A DNA stretch of 64,000 nucleotides from JAZKHE01 sp040385525 (GCA_040385525.1 JAZKHE010000002.1:682001-746000); one strand, 5' to 3'. Counted from the stretch's first letter, positions 43,476 through 52,759 are shown. A program made the numbers and translations. Notes: generated by a model from the sequence alone, not told the origin.

Positions 43476-43483
43476 CAAATGTA
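43476..43483 (-). promoter_or_regulatory. Candidate -7 box of GloVer copy 1
   Basis: The minus strand reads TACATTTG, a perfect TAnnTTTG match, 26 bp upstream of the ATG. The corresponding position of copy 2 reads TACATTTA, so the two copies may be expressed at different levels. Confidence 0.45.
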
Positions 43484-43547
43484 ATGTAAAATACACCAGT
43501 CGAAAATTTAATCTTGTTAATTTAATTTTAAGAATGCATTTTTGTTC

Positions 43548-43586
43548 CGTTTATTACAGATTTACGATAAAAATGTGGCTGCATAA
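43548..43586 (+). pseudogene. Duplicated 3' fragment of the 39951-40583 gene
   Basis: CGTTTATTACAGATTTACGA and on to TAA repeats the last 13 codons of the upstream gene exactly. It has no start and cannot be expressed; it marks the left end of duplication unit 2. Confidence 0.9.
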
Positions 43587-43669
43587 AAAAACAATTTCAT
43601 TGATTTTTTAATTAATAATCGAGTTTAAAAATTTGTTGTTGTTTAGTTGTGATTGCCAAAATAAAGCCA

Positions 43670-43742
43670 GAAGAAATTCTGGCTTTTTGGTTATAAAAAA
43701 AGTCCCGTCCCGATTTTAATCGGGACGGGACTTTTTAAAAAT
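43670..43742. terminator. Paired hairpins (unit 2)
   Basis: The first hairpin is unchanged from unit 1 (AAGCCAGAA-GAAA-TTCTGGCTT). The second reads GTCCCGTCCCGAT-TTTA-ATCGGGACGGGAC, a longer perfect stem than in unit 1, with A/T flanks; changes on the two arms compensate each other. Confidence 0.85.
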
Positions 43743-43759
43743 TTAGGTAGAACAATAAA

Positions 43760-46456
43760 TTATTGTTTTACAATTTTAGATACTTGGTTATCTACTTTTA
43801 AGAAATAAATACCAGTAGTAACTTCGTTAAGATTTACTTCTGTTTTGTTCGCAGAAATAGTTCCTGTTTTAACTAATTTACCAGTAATATCACTAATAGT
43901 AAAAGTAGTATTTGTGTTCTCACTTACAATAGTAAAATCACCATTGTTAGGATTTGGATACACACCAAAAGTAGTGTTTGTAGCCTCTTCCATACCAACA
44001 GTACAAGTATAAGTTACTTCAAATTTACTAGCGCTTTCGCAACCAACAGTTTGAGATACGTAGTATTTATCGCCATTAACTAATGCAGTAGATGGAGTTA
44101 AAACACTACCTGTAGAATTGTACCATTTTAAGTTAGAACCAAAAGCAATTAAATCGGCAACTGTTGCATTATCGCATTTAGTTTGCTCAGTAATACTGTA
44201 TGGAGTTGGAGTTTCGCAAGTTTCAATTAAGCTACCGTAAGGGTTTTGCCCATTTTCGCCATTAAAGCTCATCTTTTTTGTATAAACTGATGTTGTTGGG
44301 TTATATTGGTATAAAACACCATAGCCGTTATATCCACCATAATATGTCATTCCATAAGCCATGCCATCAGCTGCTTTGTGTAAATCACCATAAGGTTCGT
44401 AGCCATTGTCGATATCGTCTTCAAAATTATATTTTACAGTGTATGAGCTTAGGTTTACATCGTACTCAAAAAGTACGCCTCTGCCATCAGAGCCACCATT
44501 ATAAGTATTACCAACAAATTTACCAGCACTAACTTCAATTACACCAGCGTATGGATAAGATCCATCATCATAATCAAAACTATGCAATGTAGTAAAACTT
44601 CCAGCTGCTGTAGGGTCAAATTCATAAACTGTTCCGTAACCATTAACACCGCCATAATAAGTAGTACCATATAATTTACCATTACCTGCAATGGTAACGT
44701 TAGTGTAAGGTTCTCTACCTTCGTCATTGCTGCTATCAAAATTATGCAAAACAGTGTATGAGCTTGTAGCTATATCGTATTTGTAAATTACTCCATCTCC
44801 ATTGTCGCCACCACTATAAGCTGTGCCATACAATAAATTGCCAGTTGTAGCTAAAGAACCATAATAAAATGGATAAGAACCTGTAGCATCTGCAAAAGAA
44901 TGCAAAACAGTATAAGATGTTGTTGTAGGGTTAAAATTGAAAAGAACTCCTTCGTCAGTAGTACCTCCATAGTAAGTAGTACCATATAATAAGCCATCAA
45001 CAGCTTCTGTTAATGATCCGTAAGGTTCGTTGCCAGAATCGTTGTCATCATTAAAATGATATTTAACGGCATAGTTTTTAGTAACAGGGTCAAATTCAAA
45101 AATAACACCACCATCATAATTTCCTCCATCATACGTCATGCCATACATTTTACCATTGCTATGTTTTGTTAGTCCACCATAAGGATATTTACCTTCTGGT
45201 TGAGAATTAAAACTAAATTTAGTTGCAAAAGTATTTGTAGCATAATCATATTCAAAAAAGGCACCACTGCCATTTGCTGCTCCATATCTTGTAGTTGCAT
45301 AGTATTTGCCATTGCCCGCTTTATACAAAGAAGAATGAGCACTATACCCGTCTTGATTGCTGCTAAAGTGGTGCTTTACTGTATACGAACTTGTAGCGTA
45401 TTCTAATTCAAACAAAACGCCATCACCATTATTTCCTCCATATTCGGTTAAGCCTAGTAATTTCCCCGTACTTGCTTCAACTAATTCGCTAGATTTTGGT
45501 CTATTTCCTGTAGGATCATCAAAGTTATGTATAACAGTGTAAGAAGTGGCGAGTAAATCGTACTCAAAAACAACTCCAACACCGTTTAAACCACCATAGT
45601 AGGTAGCGCCATAAAATTTACCGTTATTGGCTTGCATTAAACTACCTTCTGGGTTATAACCATTTGCAGTATTGCTATTAAAATCATAAAGAACAGTGTA
45701 TGAAGATAATGTTGTATTATATTCAAAAAGTTTTCCGTTATTATTTCTTGTTAAACCGTAAAAATTGCCATTAGCCGCTTTTACTAAGCCATTATCTGCA
45801 TAACCATCAATACTTGCAAAATTATGTTTAACCGTAAATGTATTAGTAGCAATGTTATATTCAAACAAAGTACCTGCACCGTTAGCGCCTCCTTGATTTG
45901 TTATTCCGTATAAAACACCATTAGCGCCTTCTATTAATCTAGCTCTAACATATTGCCCAGAAACATTGTAGTTTAATTCATGTTTTGTAGTATAAACTAA
46001 AGTGGTAGGGTCTAATTCAAATATAAAACCAGCGTAATTATTCCCACCTTGAGATGTACAACCATAAATTTTACCGTTGCTCGCCTTCATTAAGCCACCT
46101 TCAGGATAAGCGCCATCATTGTAATTAAAGTTTTTAATTACAATGTATATTCCTGTAGCTAAATCGTATTGGTATAATACACCATTACCATTGTTTCCAC
46201 CGTTGTTAGTTACTCCATAAATTTTGCCGTTTACTTCTACTACTTTATCATAAACTTGGTTGCCACCTTCGTATAAAGTTTTAAATGTAAAATCTACATT
46301 GTTTCCGCCTGTGCTTGGCGAGTAATTAAAAATAGCGCCATATCCATCTTCGGTTCCTTGATAAGTCATACCCCAAAGTTTAACTTGTGCTTTTGCTTGG
46401 CTAAAGCCAAATAAGGCAATGCCTAAAGCAAATGTTTTTAGTAAATTTTTCTTCAT
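43760..46456 (-). CDS. GloVer-repeat T9SS-secreted protein, copy 2
   Basis: 898 residues with the same order of parts as copy 1: signal peptide (ALFGFSQAKAQ), ~15-17 GloVer repeats, Cys-containing linker, T9SS type A sorting domain. Most differences are single substitutions within the repeats (for example VNGYGTVYEFD versus VDGYGTVYEFD), with no frameshift, so both copies look functional and have drifted under selection to stay intact. Its upstream region differs from that of copy 1, and the -7 box is weaker (TACATTTA). Confidence 0.92.
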   Translation of the reverse strand: MKKNLLKTFALGIALFGFSQAKAQVKLWGMTYQGTEDGYGAIFNYSPSTGGNNVDFTFKTLYEGGNQVYDKVVEVNGKIYGVTNNGGNNGNGVLYQYDLATGIYIVIKNFNYNDGAYPEGGLMKASNGKIYGCTSQGGNNYAGFIFELDPTTLVYTTKHELNYNVSGQYVRARLIEGANGVLYGITNQGGANGAGTLFEYNIATNTFTVKHNFASIDGYADNGLVKAANGNFYGLTRNNNGKLFEYNTTLSSYTVLYDFNSNTANGYNPEGSLMQANNGKFYGATYYGGLNGVGVVFEYDLLATSYTVIHNFDDPTGNRPKSSELVEASTGKLLGLTEYGGNNGDGVLFELEYATSSYTVKHHFSSNQDGYSAHSSLYKAGNGKYYATTRYGAANGSGAFFEYDYATNTFATKFSFNSQPEGKYPYGGLTKHSNGKMYGMTYDGGNYDGGVIFEFDPVTKNYAVKYHFNDDNDSGNEPYGSLTEAVDGLLYGTTYYGGTTDEGVLFNFNPTTTSYTVLHSFADATGSYPFYYGSLATTGNLLYGTAYSGGDNGDGVIYKYDIATSSYTVLHNFDSSNDEGREPYTNVTIAGNGKLYGTTYYGGVNGYGTVYEFDPTAAGSFTTLHSFDYDDGSYPYAGVIEVSAGKFVGNTYNGGSDGRGVLFEYDVNLSSYTVKYNFEDDIDNGYEPYGDLHKAADGMAYGMTYYGGYNGYGVLYQYNPTTSVYTKKMSFNGENGQNPYGSLIETCETPTPYSITEQTKCDNATVADLIAFGSNLKWYNSTGSVLTPSTALVNGDKYYVSQTVGCESASKFEVTYTCTVGMEEATNTTFGVYPNPNNGDFTIVSENTNTTFTISDITGKLVKTGTISANKTEVNLNEVTTGIYFLKVDNQVSKIVKQ

Positions 46457-46618
46457 ATAATATTGATTTTTATTAATTTAAATATAAATGTATCGATTTT
46501 AATGGATAAAAAGTAAAAACAATAAAAATTTGTCTTATTGGGCTATAGGAGTTGAATTTTTGTTAACAATTTGGGACGAAAAGGCTTAAATCTGGGACGA
46601 AAGGTGTTTGTAGTTTAT

Positions 46619-47851
46619 TTATTTAAAAACAAACTCCATTATTTTTTTTGTGGCGCCTTGTTGAGAAGCGATATAATCAGAACAAATTTTACTTTTTTCT
46701 GAGTAAAGTTTAGGGTTGTTTATTAGTTCGTTCATATTTGTTTCTAGTTCTTTTGCCGAACTAACACTTTGTGCGCCTTGTAAACGAATTAAATCTTTTG
46801 CTTCGTTAAATTTTTGAAAATTTGGTCCAAAAAAAACGGGTTTGCCGTAACAGGCTGCTTCTAAAATATTATGAATACCTTTGCCAAAGCCACCACCAAC
46901 AGAGCTTATATAGGCATAGTGATATAACGAAGATAACATTCCAATATTATCAATTAATAATATGCGTGCATTGTTTAAGTTTTCTATATTGCTTTTAGAA
47001 AAACGAATAACTTTACCAAGTTCTCCATATTTTTTTTCTGCTTCAGCTAAACTATTTTCGTTTATTTCGTGAGGTGCAACTAGTATTTTTAAATCGTTAT
47101 TGTTTTTTAATGCTTCAATAATAATAGCATCATCATCAGGCCAAGTACTACCGCAAACTAATACTTTTGCGTTTTCACTAAATTGTTTTGCAATGGTAAT
47201 TTCTTTTCTAGAATTTACTAATTCTATTACTCTATCAAAACGCGTATCGCCACTTATGGTAACTAGTTTTATGTTATTAGCTAAAAGTAATTTTTGGGTT
47301 TGTTCATCTTGTGCAAAAAAATGTGTTATTTTTTTTAGTTGATTTAAACTCCATTTTCCATACCATTTAAAAAAGTGTTGATTAGGTCTAAGTATAGCTG
47401 ATACTAAATAAATTGGAATGTTTTGTTGATAAATTTGGTTAATATAATTAAACCAATATTCGTATTTAACAAAGCATACTATTTTTGGTTTTACAATGGC
47501 TAAAAATTGTTTTGCGTTTTGTTTTGTATCAAGTGGTAAATAAAATACAGCATCGGCTTCGACATAGTTTTTACGAATTTCGTAACCTGAAGGGGAAAAA
47601 AATGTGAGCAAAATAAAATAATGGGGCTGCTCTTTTTTTACTTTTTCAATTAATGGTCTGCCTTGTTCAAATTCGCCTAAACTAGCGCAATGTATCCAGA
47701 AAACAGGTTTGTTTTGTGGAATTGTTTTTTTAAGCGATTCGAAAATGTTTTTGCGTCCTTCAATCCAAAGTTTGGCTTTGTGGTTAAATAATGCTGCAAT
47801 AAAAATAGCTAAACCATAACATCGAATTAAAAAACTATACAACAAACGCAT
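46619..47851 (-). CDS. waaA: 3-deoxy-D-manno-octulosonic acid (Kdo) transferase
   Basis: 410-residue glycosyltransferase that adds Kdo to lipid A precursor at the inner membrane, an essential LPS-core step. An N-terminal hydrophobic anchor (LIRCYGLAIFIAALF) and the GT30 motifs are visible: HCASLGEFEQGRP, VKYEYWFNYI, SGDTRFDRV, VCGSTWPDD, APHEI, GGGFGKGIHNILEA and GPNFQKFNEAKDL. It starts two bases after the preceding minus-strand gene's stop, so it is the second gene of a two-gene unit with an outer-membrane protein. The gene product count (one or two Kdo added) cannot be read from the sequence. Confidence 0.95.
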   Translation of the reverse strand: MRLLYSFLIRCYGLAIFIAALFNHKAKLWIEGRKNIFESLKKTIPQNKPVFWIHCASLGEFEQGRPLIEKVKKEQPHYFILLTFFSPSGYEIRKNYVEADAVFYLPLDTKQNAKQFLAIVKPKIVCFVKYEYWFNYINQIYQQNIPIYLVSAILRPNQHFFKWYGKWSLNQLKKITHFFAQDEQTQKLLLANNIKLVTISGDTRFDRVIELVNSRKEITIAKQFSENAKVLVCGSTWPDDDAIIIEALKNNNDLKILVAPHEINENSLAEAEKKYGELGKVIRFSKSNIENLNNARILLIDNIGMLSSLYHYAYISSVGGGFGKGIHNILEAACYGKPVFFGPNFQKFNEAKDLIRLQGAQSVSSAKELETNMNELINNPKLYSEKSKICSDYIASQQGATKKIMEFVFK

Positions 47852-47853
47852 AC

Positions 47854-48618
47854 TTAGTTATAGTAAAATTCGTCGGGCGTGCGCTGATAAATTGGTATTA
47901 AAAAACCAACTCTAAAACCATATAACAAATCGAGTCTTTTGCCTGTATCATAACTTTGTGTGTCAAAATTATAGCCTCTTCTGTTTTTTGTAAATCCTTG
48001 TATTGCATCTGCACACGCATAAAAATTAAATAATTTATTGTTGGCTAAAAACAAATAACCTAAACTTTGATTAAAAGCTAATCCAAATGTTAATCGGTCG
48101 TAACCTTTTTTGTATTCATCTTTAAGTTGCATGGTTGCGTTGCCAATGTCTTCAATTCTAATTTTGTGCATTAAAAAACCTGAGCCAGCCGAAACAAATA
48201 TTCCAGAATTAGGATTTGGACCCGCTTTAATTAATAGTTTACCAACTGATACGCCATAAAACTGACCTCTTTCGTATAATCGAATATCGGCTGGTTCTCC
48301 ATTTTGGTCAATTAGTATATCGTCAGAAGTTGATATGCCATTTAAAATGTTATTTTCTTTAACATCTTTTCCAAATAAAAAATTCCAGTTAGCTGTCCAA
48401 AGCCAATTTTTATTGGTTTTGTAGGTAAAGTTGACTCCAATATTATGATTAAAACCAAAACGCTTAACTAAATCGCCACTAGGCATTTGTGGACTGTAAG
48501 AAACACCAAAAATGGGCACTCCAACAATAGAATCTTTAACGCTCATTTTTTTTTGCGCAAACAAAAAACCAAAGCTTAAAAAAAGTGGAATACAAAAAAC
48601 GAAAACCCTTTTATTCAT
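47854..48618 (-). CDS. Putative outer-membrane beta-barrel protein
   Basis: 254 residues with a signal peptide (MNKRVFVFCIPLFLSFGFLFA, then QKK). The mature part has alternating beta-strand patterns typical of small Bacteroidota outer-membrane barrels (GVNFTYKTNKNWLWTANWNF, GVSVGKLLIKAG, LLYGFRVGFLIPIY) and ends with an aromatic-rich strand. No specific family recognised. It is two bases upstream of waaA on the same strand, so a link to envelope assembly is likely by context only. Confidence 0.8.
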   Translation of the reverse strand: MNKRVFVFCIPLFLSFGFLFAQKKMSVKDSIVGVPIFGVSYSPQMPSGDLVKRFGFNHNIGVNFTYKTNKNWLWTANWNFLFGKDVKENNILNGISTSDDILIDQNGEPADIRLYERGQFYGVSVGKLLIKAGPNPNSGIFVSAGSGFLMHKIRIEDIGNATMQLKDEYKKGYDRLTFGLAFNQSLGYLFLANNKLFNFYACADAIQGFTKNRRGYNFDTQSYDTGKRLDLLYGFRVGFLIPIYQRTPDEFYYN

Positions 48619-48683
48619 TAGTCAAAGATAATTGATAAAATAATAATATTAAGAATATTGGCGGCGCTTTTTTAAAATATGGT

Positions 48684-48691
48684 TATATTCG
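48684..48691 (+). promoter_or_regulatory. Candidate promoter for the nucleotide-sugar genes
   Basis: TATATTCG matches seven of eight bases of TAnnTTTG, 20 bp before the ATG at 48712. The nearest upstream TTG (48658-48660) is 23 bp away, slightly long. Divergent from the outer-membrane protein gene. Confidence 0.3.
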
Positions 48692-48711
48692 CTACGTTAA
48701 AGTAAAACTAT

Positions 48712-49857
48712 ATGAATAAAATACACATGGTTGACTTAAAAAGTCAATACGAAAAAATAAAAACACAAGTAGATACCGCTATTCACGAAGTAATTAACAA
48801 CACAGCTTTTATTAACGGGCCAGAAGTTAAATCGTTTCAAGCAGAGCTAGAAAAATATTTAAATGTAAAGCACGTAATTCCTTGTGCTAACGGTACGGAT
48901 GCGTTGCAAATAGCTATGATGGCTTTAAACTTGCAGCCTGGTGATGAGGTAATAACTGCAAATTTTACATACGTTGCAACTGCCGAAGTAATTGCGTTGT
49001 TAAAACTTACACCAGTTTTGGTTGAGTGTAATCCTGATACGTTTACGATTGACCCTACTGCAATCGAAAAAGCAATTACGCCAAAAACAAAAGCAATTGT
49101 GCCTGTGCATTTATACGGACAATGCGCCGATATGGAACCAATTATGGCAATTGCAAAAAAACATAATTTATTTGTTATTGAAGATGTAGCTCAGGCAATT
49201 GGTGCCGATTATACGTTTAGCGACGGTTCAAAACATAAAGCAGGAACAATAGGAACTATTGGTTGTACATCATTTTTTCCTTCAAAAAATTTAGGTTGTT
49301 ATGGCGATGGCGGTGCACTTTATACTAATAACGATGATTTAGCTGCCCGCATTAGAATGATTGCGAATCACGGGCAATCTGTACAATACATTCATGATGA
49401 TATTGGTGTAAACTCTCGTTTAGATAGTATTCAGGCAGCAATTTTAAGAATTAAATTAAGAGATTTGGATAATTATGCTGCTGCAAGAAACAAAGCTGCA
49501 GCCTATTACGATAAAGCTTTTGCTAATAATCCAAAAATTAAAACTCCTGTTAGAGCAAAAAATTCAACGCATGTATTTCATCAATATACATTAGTGTTAA
49601 ACGGAATTGACAGAGATAAGCTAAGAGAGTTTTTAGCTACAAAAGATATTCCTGCAATGATTTATTATCCAAAACCTTTGCACCACCAAAAAGCGTATGC
49701 AAATCCTGCTTTTACTGATGAAAAATTCCCGATAACGGTTGATTTGTGCAAAAAAGTAATTTCGTTGCCAATGCACACTGAGTTAGCTGATGAGCAATTA
49801 AAATACATAACAGACGCTGTTTTATTATTTGTAAATAATATAGTTTTTAAATTATGA
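48712..49857 (+). CDS. DegT/DnrJ/EryC1 family sugar aminotransferase (WbpE-like)
   Basis: 381-residue PLP aminotransferase acting on nucleotide-linked keto sugars. The PLP lysine is Lys192 in SFFPSKNLGCYGDGG; other family motifs are CANGTDALQIAM (58-69), IEDVAQAIGA (156-165) and NSRLDSIQAAIL. By neighbourhood with WbpD-, WbpB- and dehydrogenase-type genes downstream, it probably transaminates UDP-3-keto-GlcNAcA to the 3-amino sugar, the WbpE step. Other sugar substrates are possible. The start MNKIHMVDLKSQY is typical. It overlaps the next gene by four bases (ATGA). Confidence 0.92.
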   Translation: MNKIHMVDLKSQYEKIKTQVDTAIHEVINNTAFINGPEVKSFQAELEKYLNVKHVIPCANGTDALQIAMMALNLQPGDEVITANFTYVATAEVIALLKLTPVLVECNPDTFTIDPTAIEKAITPKTKAIVPVHLYGQCADMEPIMAIAKKHNLFVIEDVAQAIGADYTFSDGSKHKAGTIGTIGCTSFFPSKNLGCYGDGGALYTNNDDLAARIRMIANHGQSVQYIHDDIGVNSRLDSIQAAILRIKLRDLDNYAAARNKAAAYYDKAFANNPKIKTPVRAKNSTHVFHQYTLVLNGIDRDKLREFLATKDIPAMIYYPKPLHHQKAYANPAFTDEKFPITVDLCKKVISLPMHTELADEQLKYITDAVLLFVNNIVFKL

Positions 49858-51164
49858 ATATAGCTGTAGTTGGCACAGGATACGTTGGTTTAGTAACAGG
49901 CACTTGTTTAGCAGAAACAGGGAATAACGTTATTTGTGTAGATATAAACGAAGATAAAGTGAAAAAAATGCAAAATGGGGTAATACCCATTTACGAGCCG
50001 CATTTAGATGTTTTGTTCGAGAGAAATATTAAACAAGGTCGCTTACATTTTACTACTAATTTAAATGAAGCAATAAAAGATGCAACTTTTATTTTTTTAG
50101 CCTTGCCAACACCTCCTGGCGAAGATGGCTCTGCCGATTTAAGTTATATTTTAGGAGTTGCTCATGATTTAGGTAAAATAATTACCGACTATAAAATAAT
50201 TATAGATAAAAGTACAGTTCCTGTAGGTACTGCAGAAAAAGTAAGAAATGCTGTTGCAAAAAACGCAAAAGTTGAATTTGATATAGTTTCTAATCCGGAA
50301 TTTTTACGTGAAGGTTTTGCTGTAGATGATTTTATGAAACCCGATAGAGTTGTTATTGGTACAAGTTCAGAAAAAGCAAAACAATTGGTAGAAGAGTTAT
50401 ATCGTCCGTTTGTTCGTCAAGGTAATCCTATTTATTTTATGGATGAGCGTTCTGCCGAACTTACAAAATATGCTGCTAATGCTTTTTTGGCAACTAAAAT
50501 TACCTTTATGAACGAGATTGCACAATTGTGCGAAAGGTTAGGCGCCGATGTTGATGCAGTAAGAATTGGAATTGGCTCAGACGATAGAATTGGTAAACGT
50601 TTCTTGTTTCCAGGAATTGGTTACGGCGGAAGTTGTTTTCCAAAAGATGTTCAAGCAATTGCAAAATCGGCATCAGAAGTAAATTATGATTTTAAAATTT
50701 TAGATGCAGTAATGCAAGTAAACGAAAATCAAAAAACTGCTTTGTTGCCTCGCATTAAATCGTATTTTAATAATAATTTAAAAGGAAAAAAAATAGCAGT
50801 TTGGGGATTAGCCTTTAAACCCGATACAGATGATATTAGAGAAGCGCCCGCTTTGTATAACATACAAGAGTTGTTAGAGCAAGGTGTAACTATTAGCGCC
50901 TATGATCCCGAAGCAATGGAAAATGTAAAAGGAGTTTTAGGTAATAAAATTGAATATTGCGATGATGCTTATCAAGCAATAAAAGATGCGGATGCGCTAT
51001 TAATAGCAACAGAATGGAGTGTTTTTAGAACACCCGATTTTGCAAAAATGGCTTCGTTATTAAAAAACAAAGTAATTTTTGACGGAAGAAATTTATACCA
51101 ACTAGAGCAAATGAAAAAACTTGGTTTTTATTATGCAAGTATCGGAAGAAAAACAATTGAATAA
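49854..51164 (+). CDS. ugd: UDP-glucose 6-dehydrogenase
   Basis: 436 residues. Oxidises UDP-glucose to UDP-glucuronate with two NAD+. Rossmann motif GTGYVGLVTG (7-16), STVPVGT, NPEFLREG, and the catalytic cysteine Cys261 in GYGGSCFPKD. The close relative at 53851 is a different class (WbpO/TviB type), so this one is the UDP-glucose enzyme. It overlaps the aminotransferase gene by four bases and is 12 bp before the UDP-xylose synthase gene, which uses its product. Confidence 0.95.
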   Translation: MNIAVVGTGYVGLVTGTCLAETGNNVICVDINEDKVKKMQNGVIPIYEPHLDVLFERNIKQGRLHFTTNLNEAIKDATFIFLALPTPPGEDGSADLSYILGVAHDLGKIITDYKIIIDKSTVPVGTAEKVRNAVAKNAKVEFDIVSNPEFLREGFAVDDFMKPDRVVIGTSSEKAKQLVEELYRPFVRQGNPIYFMDERSAELTKYAANAFLATKITFMNEIAQLCERLGADVDAVRIGIGSDDRIGKRFLFPGIGYGGSCFPKDVQAIAKSASEVNYDFKILDAVMQVNENQKTALLPRIKSYFNNNLKGKKIAVWGLAFKPDTDDIREAPALYNIQELLEQGVTISAYDPEAMENVKGVLGNKIEYCDDAYQAIKDADALLIATEWSVFRTPDFAKMASLLKNKVIFDGRNLYQLEQMKKLGFYYASIGRKTIE

Positions 51165-51176
51165 CAATTTCAAATA

Positions 51177-52157
51177 ATGAAAAGAGTTTTAATAACTGGT
51201 GCCGCAGGTTTTTTAGGTTCGCATTTATGCGATCGTTTTATTAAAGAAGGATTCCATGTAATTGGCATGGATAATTTAATTACTGGCGATTTAAAAAATA
51301 TAGAACATTTATTTAAGTTAGAACATTTTGAATTTTATCATCATGATGTTTCTAAATTTGTGCATGTACCCGGAGAGTTAGATTATATTCTGCATTTTGC
51401 TTCACCAGCTAGTCCAATCGATTATTTAAAAATTCCTATTCAAACATTAAAAGTAAGTTCGTTAGGAACTCATAATTTATTGGGTTTAGCAAAAGTTAAA
51501 AAAGCTCGAATTTTAGTGGCTTCTACATCCGAAGTTTATGGCGATCCATTAGTTCATCCGCAAACTGAAGAATATTGGGGCAATGTAAATCCTGTTGGTC
51601 CGCGAGGAGTTTATGATGAAGCAAAGCGTTTTCAAGAAGCTATAACAATGGCTTATCACACGTATCATGGTGTTGAAACGCGAATTGTGCGTATTTTTAA
51701 TACCTATGGTCCGCGTATGCGACTTAACGATGGGAGAGTTTTGCCTGCATTTATTGGGCAAGCTTTGCGTGGCGAAGATTTAACTATGTTTGGTGATGGC
51801 TCGCAAACACGTTCGTTTTGTTATGTTGCCGATTTAGTAGAAGGAATTTATCGTTTATTGATGAGTGATTATGCTCAACCAGTAAATATCGGTAATCCGC
51901 AAGAAATAACGATTAAACAATTTGGTGAAGAAATTTTAAAGCTAACGGGTGCAAACCAAAAATTAATTTCGTTGCCTTTGCCTACCGACGACCCTAAACA
52001 AAGAAAGCCAGATATTACCAAAGCAAGAGAAATATTGGCGTGGGAACCAAAAGTAAGCCGCGAAGAAGGTTTAAAAATTACTTACGAATATTTTAAATCG
52101 CTTTCTAAAGAAGAATTATTTAAAAAAGAACACCGATTTGAAAACGCAAAAAGTTAA
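51177..52157 (+). CDS. uxs: UDP-glucuronate decarboxylase (UDP-xylose synthase)
   Basis: 326-residue extended SDR. Converts UDP-glucuronate to UDP-xylose via a 4-keto intermediate. NAD motif GAAGFLGS (8-15); family-specific HFASPASPIDYLK (73-85); catalytic Tyr146/Lys150 in YDEAK; RIFNTYGPRM and GDGSQTRSF. It directly follows ugd, giving a two-step UDP-glucose to UDP-xylose route. The pair sits inside the genes for the diacetamido uronic acid, so several sugar nucleotides are produced from one unit. Confidence 0.94.
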   Translation: MKRVLITGAAGFLGSHLCDRFIKEGFHVIGMDNLITGDLKNIEHLFKLEHFEFYHHDVSKFVHVPGELDYILHFASPASPIDYLKIPIQTLKVSSLGTHNLLGLAKVKKARILVASTSEVYGDPLVHPQTEEYWGNVNPVGPRGVYDEAKRFQEAITMAYHTYHGVETRIVRIFNTYGPRMRLNDGRVLPAFIGQALRGEDLTMFGDGSQTRSFCYVADLVEGIYRLLMSDYAQPVNIGNPQEITIKQFGEEILKLTGANQKLISLPLPTDDPKQRKPDITKAREILAWEPKVSREEGLKITYEYFKSLSKEELFKKEHRFENAKS

Positions 52158-52186
52158 TTTAACTTTGCAAATTAGAATATAAAAAA

Positions 52187-52759
52187 ATGGATTATTTTGT
52201 TCACGAAACCGCTGTAGTAGATAATGGATGTGAGATTGGAAGCGGAGTAAAAATTTGGCACTTTTCGCACATAATGCCTAATTGTAAAATTGGCGAAAAA
52301 TGTAATATTGGTCAAAATGTGGTTATTTCGCCTGAAGTTATTTTGGGTAAAAACGTTAAAATTCAAAACAACGTTTCTATTTATACAGGTGTAACTTGCG
52401 ACGATGATGTTTTTTTAGGACCGTCAATGGTTTTTACCAATGTAATAAACCCTCGTAGTGCTGTAAACCGTAAGGAACAATACGCAAAAACACATGTAGG
52501 CAAAGGTGCTTCTATTGGAGCAAATGCTACAATTGTTTGCGGACACGATATCGGTAAATTCGCATTTATTGGCGCAGGAGCTGTTGTAACTAAAAATATT
52601 CCAGATTATTCACTTTGGGTGGGTAATCCTGCAAAACAAATGGGTTGGGTTAGCGAATATGGTCATCGTTTAAAATTTGATGCTAACGGTTTGGCAATAT
52701 GTCCTGAAACCCAACAACACTATAAATTAGAAAACGGAAACGTAACACGCATTTCATAA
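52187..52759 (+). CDS. UDP-3-amino-GlcNAcA N-acetyltransferase (WbpD-like)
   Basis: 190 residues with the left-handed beta-helix hexapeptide pattern (IGSGVKIWHFSHI, IGEKCNIGQNVVI, LGKNVKIQNNVSI, VGKGASIGANATI, IGAGAVVTKNI). The segment FTNVINPRSAVNRKEQY (~83-99) is typical of the WbpD/WlbB group, which acetylates the 3-amino group to give UDP-2,3-diacetamido-2,3-dideoxyglucuronate. It is followed 8 bp later by the WbpB-like oxidoreductase. Assignment rests on motif and context; other NDP-amino-sugar acetyltransferases look alike. Confidence 0.9.
   Translation: MDYFVHETAVVDNGCEIGSGVKIWHFSHIMPNCKIGEKCNIGQNVVISPEVILGKNVKIQNNVSIYTGVTCDDDVFLGPSMVFTNVINPRSAVNRKEQYAKTHVGKGASIGANATIVCGHDIGKFAFIGAGAVVTKNIPDYSLWVGNPAKQMGWVSEYGHRLKFDANGLAICPETQQHYKLENGNVTRIS

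Larger units (their letters stand above)
40545..43547. repeat. Tandem duplication, unit 1
   Basis: Unit 1 starts inside the 3' end of the 39951-40583 gene, includes two hairpins and a complete GloVer-repeat gene, and ends where unit 2 starts. Sequence identity begins abruptly at 40545/43548 (offset 3003; 3006 after small indels in the hairpin region). No insertion-sequence ends flank it. Confidence 0.9.
43548..46564. repeat. Tandem duplication, unit 2
   Basis: Second copy of the 3.0-kb unit, directly abutting unit 1. Similarity covers the gene fragment, hairpins, the whole GloVer gene and its first ~16 upstream bases; beyond ~46475 the upstream sequences diverge, so the right end is approximate. 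A short ATTTTTGTT occurs at both 43538-43546 and 46556-46564 and could be the junction microhomology. Confidence 0.8.

Noticed and set aside
40754..46456. Possible CRISPR-like periodicity in the GloVer genes
   Set aside because: The period of ~135-150 bp comes from imperfect protein repeats in a continuous reading frame; there are no identical short repeats with unique spacers.
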